From: Deltaproteobacteria bacterium
Lineage (GTDB): Bacteria > Desulfobacterota > Desulfobacteria > Desulfobacterales > SURF-15
Direction: 5' to 3'
Assembly (NCBI GenBank): GCA_024644775.1
Contig: JAHEHB010000161.1
Coordinates: 1 to 11,360, forward strand
Length of the DNA: 11,360 bases
Part shown: in pieces, positions 6,742 to 11,360 of the stretch
Layout: the number at the start of each line of letters is the position of its first letter
How positions within the stretch are numbered: position 1 is the first letter of the stretch
Made by a program: the position numbers and the translations under genes
Notes under the pieces: generated by a model
Seen by the model: only the letters and a program-made list of their open reading frames with translations
Databases searched by the model: none
Told to the model about the DNA's origin: nothing

Positions 6742-6864
6742 TTACAAGTTTTCCCGTGAACCCTGATTGGGTTGATCTCTGCTATCCATAAAACCATCTG
6801 TGAACTGGTCAAGGCTGTTAATTAGTGAGGACCAAGGATCATCTTTTGGTAAAAGGACAACCAT
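6742..6864 (-). pseudogene. VapB-like antitoxin C-terminal relic
   Basis: Reading on the minus strand, the last 40 residues (MVVLLPKDDPWSSLINSLDQ, then FTDGFMDSRDQPNQGSRENL) match the C-terminal half of VapB antitoxins, which commonly end with ...PWxxLxxSLxxFxxDFMxxRxQP...RE. The N-terminal SpoVT/AbrB DNA-binding half is absent: upstream in the same frame the sequence is not antitoxin-like. No vapC follows on the minus strand, where the cupin gene begins instead. It is most likely a leftover of a decayed vapBC pair. The opposite strand is also open here but shows no recognisable protein. Confidence 0.55.
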
Positions 6865-6972
6865 TCTACCACCGGGTGAACTTGACGCCGTGAAAGCTGC
6901 GGTAGAAATGGATATCCGTGCGGCGCAAGTTACCCATAAGCATCCTGCCCGTGGAAAAATATTCCTGACCTC

Positions 6973-7009
6973 TTGACTCAAATACGTTACACGTGTATTA
7001 TACGTGTAA
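6973..7009 (+). promoter_or_regulatory. Promoter and palindromic operator of the MazEF-like operon
   Basis: TTGACT (6973-6978) and TATTAT (6996-7001) are separated by exactly 17 bp, a strong sigma-70-type promoter. A 23-bp near-perfect palindrome (6987-7009; arms TTACACG and CGTGTAA, one mismatched pair) covers the -10 box. This is the expected place for binding of the ribbon-helix-helix antitoxin or the toxin-antitoxin complex, giving autorepression. Confidence 0.75.
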
Positions 7010-7029
7010 AATCTAAGGAGGTGTTTGTG

Positions 7030-7260
7030 ATGCAAAAAAAACTTACAGTGACCATAGATGAAGAGGTCTATAACGGTTTACGGGCAGTCATTGGACCACG
7101 AAAAATCAGTCGTTTTATCGAAGAGTTAGTCCGCCCGCATGTTGTCAAGAAAAATATGTATGCTGCATATAAAGAGATGGCTGCTGATCAGGTCAGGGAA
7201 TTCGAAGCCCTTGAGTGGGCCGAAGGCACATTGGGAGACGTAAATGATGAAGAGAGGTGA
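7030..7260 (+). CDS. Ribbon-helix-helix antitoxin of a MazEF-like pair
   Basis: This 76-aa protein begins [20 protein letters not shown], the beta-strand plus helix of a ribbon-helix-helix DNA-binding domain, followed by [15 protein letters not shown]. The acidic C-terminal tail ([14 protein letters not shown]) is suited to binding and neutralising the toxin. ATG 7030 is chosen over the upstream in-frame TTG because a full AAGGAGGT lies 7 bp before it. Its end overlaps the toxin start by 17 bp, so the two are translationally coupled. It probably represses its own promoter through the palindrome just upstream. The exact antitoxin subfamily is uncertain, but the operon position makes the role clear. 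Confidence 0.88.
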   Translation: MQKKLTVTIDEEVYNGLRAVIGPRKISRFIEELVRPHVVKKNMYAAYKEMAADQVREFEALEWAEGTLGDVNDEER

Positions 7261-7567
7261 AGTGTGGTGGATTAATTTCGACCCTTCCGTCGATGGTGAA
7301 ATCCGCAAGCAGCGACCGGCTGTCATTATAAGCAATGATGCTGCCAACCAGTTCCTTAATAGAGTCCAAGTCGTGCCTCTGACGAGTAGTGTTAGTAAAC
7401 TCTACCCAAGCGAATCATATGTAACATTTCGTGGGAAAAAGGCCAAAGCTATGGCCGATCAGCTTACTACAGTGAGCAAAAAGCGGCTAATCAATCCGGC
7501 AGGATCGATTTCCTTCACTGAGATGGAGGGTATCGGTCAGGCTATAATGATCCAACTGGATCTTTAA
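7244..7567 (+). CDS. mazF: MazF/PemK-family mRNA interferase toxin
   Basis: This 107-aa toxin of the MazF/PemK family would cut RNA at short sequence motifs and slow translation when the antitoxin is lost. The family pattern is complete: [13 protein letters not shown] at the N-terminus, then [15 protein letters not shown], the VVPLTSSV strand, and [11 protein letters not shown], with the conserved Arg of the RPAVI motif and the Thr/Ser of PLTSS present. The length is normal and there is no frameshift, so it should be active. ATG 7244 has GGGAG 6 bp upstream; ATG 7247 is an equally possible start. It overlaps the antitoxin gene. Toxin-antitoxin pairs are frequent stabilising cassettes in integron arrays and islands. 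Confidence 0.92.
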   Translation: MMKRGEVWWINFDPSVDGEIRKQRPAVIISNDAANQFLNRVQVVPLTSSVSKLYPSESYVTFRGKKAKAMADQLTTVSKKRLINPAGSISFTEMEGIGQAIMIQLDL

Positions 7568-7611
7568 GGCGGAACAAGTCATTTGAGTTAACGCCAAATA
7601 TCTTGCGCCTT
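7566..7611. repeat. Bulged stem-loop starting at the mazF stop
   Basis: AAGGCG (7566-7571) and CAAG (7575-7578) pair with CTTG (7602-7605) and CGCCTT (7606-7611), giving a 10-bp stem with a three-base bulge (GAA) on one side. It begins inside the stop codon, as do the attC-like sites, and extrahelical bases are an attC trait. However, no GTTRRRY box is at its end. It may be a degraded site or a transcript-end structure; no T-run follows. Confidence 0.35.
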
Positions 7612-7718
7612 TGAGCAACCACAAGGAGTACTCTATTGTCAAAATTTCGGTAATAAAAACCTTAACCATTTCAGCTATGCTGCCACGAAGACACCACCTA
7701 AGAAACGGCCGTTCGCTT

Positions 7719-8216
7719 ATGATCCGAGAGGCGACGGTTAAAGATGCCCGTGCTGTTGTCGATTACGTCGAAGACATTAGCGGTGAGTCCGACTTTCTGA
7801 CCTTCGGCCCCGGTGAGTTCGAGCTCACCGTAGTACAGGAAGAGGATTTCTTACGTATATATCGAGGTTCAGACAACCAAGTGTACATACTCGGGCTGAT
7901 AGACGATACGGTAGTTAGCACTTTGAGCTTTTCAGCCGGCCGTCGTCCCCGCGTTCGACACAGTGGTGAATTCGGCATGTCGGTGCGAAAACAGTATTGG
8001 GGGATTGGAATTGGCTCTCTGATGCTCGACACCCTCATTGATTGGGCGAAGGATGCTAAAATCATTAAGAAAATCAATTTGCGTGTTCGGACGGACAATC
8101 AACGCGCTATTCTGCTTTACCAATACAAAGGATTCTTAAAAGAGGGAACGATCCGCAAGGAAATACTCTTGAACGGTAAGTACCATGATCATCACTGGAT
8201 GGGCTTAGACTTGTGA
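7719..8216 (+). CDS. GNAT-family N-acetyltransferase
   Basis: From ATG 7719 this is a 165-aa GNAT protein that transfers an acetyl group from acetyl-CoA to an unidentified amine. The domain starts MIREATVKDARAVVDYVE, continues with VYILGLIDDTVVSTLSF, has the acetyl-CoA-binding motif A as SVRKQYWGIGIGSLMLDTLI (R/Q-x-x-G-x-G), and ends with the family RVRTDNQRAILLYQYKGF stretch and a HHWMGL tail. The frame is open back to 7611, but the residues before 7719 are not GNAT-like. ATG 7677 is another candidate and neither has a strong ribosome site. A perfect 10-bp palindrome AACGGCCGTT (7704-7713) lies just before the chosen start. GNAT genes are common integron cassettes. Confidence 0.87.
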   Translation: MIREATVKDARAVVDYVEDISGESDFLTFGPGEFELTVVQEEDFLRIYRGSDNQVYILGLIDDTVVSTLSFSAGRRPRVRHSGEFGMSVRKQYWGIGIGSLMLDTLIDWAKDAKIIKKINLRVRTDNQRAILLYQYKGFLKEGTIRKEILLNGKYHDHHWMGLDL

Positions 8217-8245
8217 CATTGGATAGCATCATCTGGCAATTCAGT

Positions 8246-8270
8246 GGACAACCCAGGGTCGGGCCGTTTC
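8246..8270 (+). repeat. Third copy of the spacer core repeat
   Basis: Thirty bases after the GNAT stop, CCAGGGTCG-G-GCCG (8253-8266) matches CCAGGGTCG-T-GCCG (5500-5513) of the first attC-like site at 13 of 14 positions. The flanks GTGAC (8213-8217) and GTCAC (8275-8279) form a 5-bp inverted repeat around it. No clear GTTRRRY end is seen, so this copy is degenerate if it is an attC site. Confidence 0.4.
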
Positions 8271-8316
8271 GTGAGTCACTTCTCAGATCAATTCCGTTAC
8301 CCTTTTTCGATTGTCA

Positions 8317-8332
8317 ATGGAAAATTTTCCAT
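8317..8332. repeat. Perfect 16-bp palindrome
   Basis: ATGGAAAATTTTCCAT is its own reverse complement. ATGGAAAAT occurs again at 8350-8358 as a direct repeat. It lies at the first ATG of the integrase-like fragment and downstream of the - strand deacylase gene, so it could be an operator or a recombination or dimer-binding site. Confidence 0.4.
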
Positions 8333-8490
8333 ACTATCACTATTATATCATGGAAAATAAGCTCAGAATCAAATCAACTCCGAAATTGAGAGGTTCATGG
8401 ATCCGGGTCCGCCGGGTTCTGAGATACCATCGCTATTCGTATAGGACAGAACAAACTTGTTGTAGCTGGATTATACGATTTGACAAATTC
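8317..8490 (+). pseudogene. intI: N-terminal fragment of an integron-type tyrosine recombinase
   Basis: From about 8380 the + frame reads PKLRGSWIRVRRVLRYHRYS then YRTEQTCCSWIIRFDKF. This closely follows the N-terminal core-binding domain of integron integrases and related tyrosine recombinases, whose usual form is PKLLDQVR..(I/L)R..HYS.RTE..Y..WI.RF..FH. Likeness ends at about 8490, just before the end of the convergent deacylase gene at 8500. The whole catalytic domain (R-H-R-Y) is missing, so it cannot recombine DNA. It reads on the same strand as the cassette-like genes and lies downstream of them, whereas a standard integron has intI divergent from its cassettes. The family call is strong by eye; assignment to IntI rather than another tyrosine recombinase is an inference. 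Confidence 0.65.
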
Positions 8491-8499
8491 CGTGAACCT

Positions 8500-10074
8500 C
8501 TACCGGTGACGGATGAGGCGGCCGGCCGTTTGTTGTGTTGTTTCCCCGTTTTCCACCGCCACCTGTCCATTGACCAGTATACAGGAAATCCCCGTTGAAT
8601 ACTGATGCGGTTCTTTGAAGGTGGATCGATCTTCCACCGATTTTGGATCGAATATTACGATATCCGCTTTTGTTCCGGGCCGTAAAATCCCTCTGTCAGA
8701 TATTCTGCAGCGTGCAGCAGGCATGGCGGTCATGTTTTGGATGGCGCTTTCCAGTCCGAGCGTGTTTTTCTCTCTTACAAACCGCGCCAGCACTCTTGGA
8801 AACGTTCCATAGTTTCGCGGATGTGGATGACCCTTAACGACACCGCTGTCTGAGCCCACCATCACCGCAGGGTGGCGAAGGGTTCGTTCAAGATCTTCCT
8901 CGCTGGCGCCAAATTTGATCAGCCGCGTCGCACCGTCATCTGCCAGAAGAATTTCAAAGGCGCATTGAAACGGATCCATGTTGCGATCTTTTGCGATTTC
9001 TTCGACCGTGTTTCCTTGTAGAGACGAATCACTTGACTGTGCAATCATGACCCGCCCCCATCCGATTCCTTTAAGGCTCGACCATCCGGGCAACCCTTCC
9101 TGCATATCTTTTTGTATGCGTTGGCGGAGTTGCGGATCACGTACCCGTTCCAATGTTGCAGGGATCCCGCCTTCCGCAGCCCATGGCGGCAGCATGGCAT
9201 GCAACGGACCGCTGCTGGCTGCATACGGATACACATCGGCGGTGATATCCACCCCGTCGTTTCTTGCTTGGTCGATCAGCGCCAGGGTATCTTTCGTGCG
9301 GCCCCACATATGGCTCCCCATGGCTTTATGGTGAGCAATATGGACCGGAACTCCGGCCTCGCGAGCAATGGTAATGGCCTCTTCCATTGCATCCATCAGC
9401 ATGTCGGATTCTCCTCTGATATGGCTAAAATATATTCCGTTGTAAGGAACCAACACCTTGGCAAGTTCAATCAATTCCGGTGTTTTCGAAAAACTACCCG
9501 GCGGATAGATCAAACCGGAAGACATCCCCAGCGCGCCTGCTTCCATTCCCTTTGCAAGGAGCACTTTCATTTTATCCATTTCTTTCTGCGACGGCTCTCC
9601 GGGACGAAATCCCATGGCGGCGATGCGAAGCGCGCCGTGACCCACCAATGCCATCACGTTGGTGCGGGGCGTTGCCCGGTGTTCGATAGCATCCAGATAT
9701 TCGTCGAATCCATGCCAGTTCCATCCACCGCCGATTTTCATAAAATCGACATAGTTCTCGAGATCGGCCCGGGTATCATCATCCACCGGCGCCAGCGATA
9801 TGCCGCAATTTCCGATAACTTCCGTCGTAATCCCTTGACGCAATTTGTAATCGGGTGGCGGGTTTTCAAACAAAGGGAAATCAGAGTGGGTATGTGGATC
9901 GATAAATCCCGGGGAAACGATCTGGCTTTTTGCATCGATGACGCGGTTTGCATTTGCTACCGGAATATGTCCCACTGCGCTGATGGTGTCGCCGGTTACG
10001 GCCACATCTCCAAAAAACCAGGGTGAACCCGTGCCGTCGATGATTTTTCCGTTCTGGATCAATATATCGTACAT
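8500..10074 (-). CDS. N-acyl-D-amino-acid deacylase (D-aminoacylase, amidohydrolase superfamily)
   Basis: This 524-aa cytoplasmic enzyme is predicted to hydrolyse N-acyl-D-amino acids to a free D-amino acid and a carboxylate. It has the beta-sandwich start (DILIQNGKIIDGTGSPWFFG) and FIDPHTHSD (H61, H63). It also has the metal-bridging Cys in GNCGISLAP (C90), FSHIRGE (H218), HIAHHK (H248/H249), GSDSG (D409), and the ending GTKADIVIFDP before the second sandwich. These match the residues described for D-aminoacylases, and the length is as usual. AAGGA lies 7 bp before the ATG at 10074. Long + strand frames across it are shadows. It faces away from a second amidohydrolase gene, and the two may share regulation. 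Some close relatives act on other acyl amides or dipeptides, so the substrate is inferred. Confidence 0.93.
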   Translation of the reverse strand: MYDILIQNGKIIDGTGSPWFFGDVAVTGDTISAVGHIPVANANRVIDAKSQIVSPGFIDPHTHSDFPLFENPPPDYKLRQGITTEVIGNCGISLAPVDDDTRADLENYVDFMKIGGGWNWHGFDEYLDAIEHRATPRTNVMALVGHGALRIAAMGFRPGEPSQKEMDKMKVLLAKGMEAGALGMSSGLIYPPGSFSKTPELIELAKVLVPYNGIYFSHIRGESDMLMDAMEEAITIAREAGVPVHIAHHKAMGSHMWGRTKDTLALIDQARNDGVDITADVYPYAASSGPLHAMLPPWAAEGGIPATLERVRDPQLRQRIQKDMQEGLPGWSSLKGIGWGRVMIAQSSDSSLQGNTVEEIAKDRNMDPFQCAFEILLADDGATRLIKFGASEEDLERTLRHPAVMVGSDSGVVKGHPHPRNYGTFPRVLARFVREKNTLGLESAIQNMTAMPAARCRISDRGILRPGTKADIVIFDPKSVEDRSTFKEPHQYSTGISCILVNGQVAVENGETTQQTAGRLIRHR

Positions 10075-10511
10075 ACAATTTTCCTTTATGATTCCATAGA
10101 AATAATAGAGTATCTGCAGATTGAATGGAGTCGAACACGATTCAGAGCAATTTAAAATACACCTATCATGTAAATCAACTCATTTTCAATTGGATATTAT
10201 ACATCAAATTATCCACTGTGTAACGAATCAAAAAACTGTTGACAGAATAACGAAAATCCGTCTTCTAAATGAATCACTTGTTGCGTGGGACTCTTTTTTC
10301 ACAGGGTTAAAATTCGGTCCTATGACCCAAACAAAGGTAAGGTCAATTTTATCGCCTTGTCCTCCTCCCTCACGGGGAGGGAAGTTTTAGCTCCTCCCCC
10401 TTGTCGAAGATCCGCCATTGGCGTGGACGGTGGAGGCTGGTTGGGGGTGAAAAATGAGGATTCCCATACTATAAATTTACAGTAATTACAATATATTAAA
10501 GGATTTTAAAC
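10075..10511. other. Divergent intergenic region between two amidohydrolase genes
   Basis: This 437-bp stretch holds no convincing gene; the small frames in it have no recognisable features. The left part, to about 10355, is AT-rich and should carry the promoters of both divergent genes. TTGACA at 10239-10244 is a candidate -35 box for the rightward gene, but no good -10 box follows. The right part holds the GC-rich REP-like element described separately. Confidence 0.5.
10361..10455. repeat. REP-like palindromic element
   Basis: CCTCCC (10364-10369) pairs with GGGAGG (10375-10380) around the loop TCACG. TTTTAGCTCCTCCCCC, a short hairpin CGCC-ATT-GGCG (10413-10423) and a G-rich arm GGTGGAGGCTGGTTGGGGGTG-like segment (10430-10449) follow. 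The CTCCTCCCCC...GGTGGAGG arms face each other across about 30 bp. The composition differs sharply from the AT-rich flanks and recalls the dispersed extragenic palindromes common in many bacterial genomes. Confidence 0.5.
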
Positions 10512-11360
10512 ATGCCGTCTCAATATGATCTGTTGTTAAAATCGGGTATGTTGATCGATCCGGTCAATCAGAGAAAGGGCGTTTTCGATATCGCTGTTGC
10601 CAACGGGAAAATCAGTGAGATCGCCTCTGATATTTCGCCAACGCTATCAAAAACGGTTTTCGAGCTAAAGGGTCTCCATGTGATTCCGGGTATCATCGAT
10701 TTACATGTCCACGTGTCTTTATCTGCATCCAATCGTGCAGTGGGACATAAAATGATGGCCGAAGCCGGGGTCACGACGGCCTTGGATATGTCCGGCCCCA
10801 TCGAGAAGGTATTGGATGGTGCCAGAGAGTACGGCGCCGGGATGAATCTTGCCTGTATTCACCAAATTCGTCCGGGATATACGGTTAGTGGCATAGACCC
10901 GGACAGACAGGAATTGGAAACTTTGCTCCGTGACACGCTTCAAAAGGGTGCGATCGGCTTGAAAATATTGGGGGGACACTATCCATTAACCCCCGAGGCA
11001 TCTTCAAGAGCCGTTGAAGTGGCCAATGAACACAACGCTTATATTGCCATACACGCCGGCACTACCGAAACAAAAACCAATTTAGAGGGGTTTCTGCAGG
11101 CAGTCGAATTGGCTCAGGGTCGCTACTTACATGTAGCACACATAAACAGTTATTGCAGAGGCTTGATTCGGCCCTATATGGAAGAAACCGAAGAGGCGAT
11201 TGAGACCCTCAAGCGTAATCCTAATATTTGTTCGGAATCCTATTTGTCGCCCATCAACGGAACCAGCGGTAAATGTGTTGATGACGTTCCGGAAAGCGAT
11301 GCGACTCGGATTTGGTTGACCCATGGTGGATTTTCCCCCACTGAGCAAGGACTTGAAGAC
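10512..11360 (+). CDS. Amidohydrolase, dihydroorotase/hydantoinase-like, 3' end outside window
   Basis: The first 283 residues of a cyclic-amidohydrolase-type enzyme are present, open to the right edge with no stop. ATG 10512 has AAAGGA 8 bp upstream. It has the usual beta-sandwich start (YDLLLKSGMLIDPVNQRKG), the HxH metal motif in PGIIDLHVHVS (H65, H67), a candidate carboxylated Lys in IGLKILGGHYP (K151), and the histidines of IAIHAGT (H181) and HVAHINSY (H210). This is the pattern of dihydroorotase/D-hydantoinase-like enzymes, which open cyclic amides. No pyrimidine genes are near. The neighbour is a D-aminoacylase, so a catabolic role in amino-acid derivatives is more likely than pyrimidine synthesis. 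Substrate uncertain. Confidence 0.88.
   Translation, partial: MPSQYDLLLKSGMLIDPVNQRKGVFDIAVANGKISEIASDISPTLSKTVFELKGLHVIPGIIDLHVHVSLSASNRAVGHKMMAEAGVTTALDMSGPIEKVLDGAREYGAGMNLACIHQIRPGYTVSGIDPDRQELETLLRDTLQKGAIGLKILGGHYPLTPEASSRAVEVANEHNAYIAIHAGTTETKTNLEGFLQAVELAQGRYLHVAHINSYCRGLIRPYMEETEEAIETLKRNPNICSESYLSPINGTSGKCVDDVPESDATRIWLTHGGFSPTEQGLED

Noticed and set aside
6776..6976. Plus-strand frame ending TILPPGELDAVKAAVEMDIR... opposite the VapB relic
   Set aside because: It looks protein-like in part but has no recognised family, no ribosome site and no good start; the - strand tail has a clear family match.
5474..8280. CRISPR array
   Set aside because: The related spacer cores are far apart, imperfect and separated by whole genes; there are no regular repeats with unique spacers and no cas genes.
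9112..10026. Long + strand reading frame of 304 codons
   Set aside because: It lies fully inside the - strand D-aminoacylase gene, whose motifs are complete; the + frame product has no recognisable pattern.
10239..10268. Possible sigma-70 promoter with TTGACA for the partial amidohydrolase gene
   Set aside because: The -35 is perfect but no good -10 lies at 16-18 bp, and the site is about 250 bp from the start codon; mentioned only as a candidate.
10361..10390. Rho-independent terminator
   Set aside because: A 6-bp GC stem is present but the following sequence is GAAGTTTTAG, with a short, delayed T-run, and no gene ends just before it on the + strand.

Overview
The window looks like a piece of a Gram-negative, anaerobic or sulfate-reducer-like chromosome, probably Desulfobacterota. 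That placement is an inference from gene content: a DUF6599-type exported protein, two Tat-exported DUF362 proteins and a NapH/NapG-like polyferredoxin. There is no rRNA, tRNA or other phylogenetic marker in the window to confirm it.

Left block (about 1-5100, all + strand). The 3' part of an M23 (LytM) peptidase gene is followed by a gene set that reads as one unit: a secreted DUF6599-like protein, two tandem Tat-signal DUF362 proteins, and a 540-residue membrane polyferredoxin whose start overlaps the second DUF362 gene by 4 bp. The polyferredoxin looks like NapH (five membrane segments, two CxxxCP motifs, two 4Fe-4S sites) joined to NapG/MauM (internal twin-arginine segment, four more 4Fe-4S sites). 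The set suggests an envelope redox module that moves electrons across the membrane to or from Tat-exported DUF362 proteins. Its substrate is unknown.

Middle block (about 5100-8500) is accessory DNA. Small + strand genes with unrelated functions follow one another: an unknown 113-aa protein, a VOC/glyoxalase-fold protein, a cupin, a MazE/MazF-type toxin-antitoxin pair with its own promoter and palindromic operator, and a GNAT acetyltransferase. Broken pieces lie between them: a TfoX C-domain fragment with an in-frame stop and a VapB-like antitoxin tail on the - strand. Several spacers carry palindromes that start at or near the stop codon of the preceding gene. Two end in sequences matching the integron attC R' consensus GTTRRRY, and three share a related core. 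At 8317-8490 a reading frame resembles the N-terminal domain of integron-type tyrosine recombinases. The best single reading is a decayed integron cassette array (attC sites without a working integrase).

Right block (about 8500-11360). A complete N-acyl-D-amino-acid deacylase gene lies on the - strand. It is divergent from a second amidohydrolase gene (dihydroorotase/hydantoinase-like) that runs off the right edge. Their 437-bp spacer holds a REP-like palindromic element. The pair suggests catabolism of N-acylated or cyclic amino-acid derivatives.
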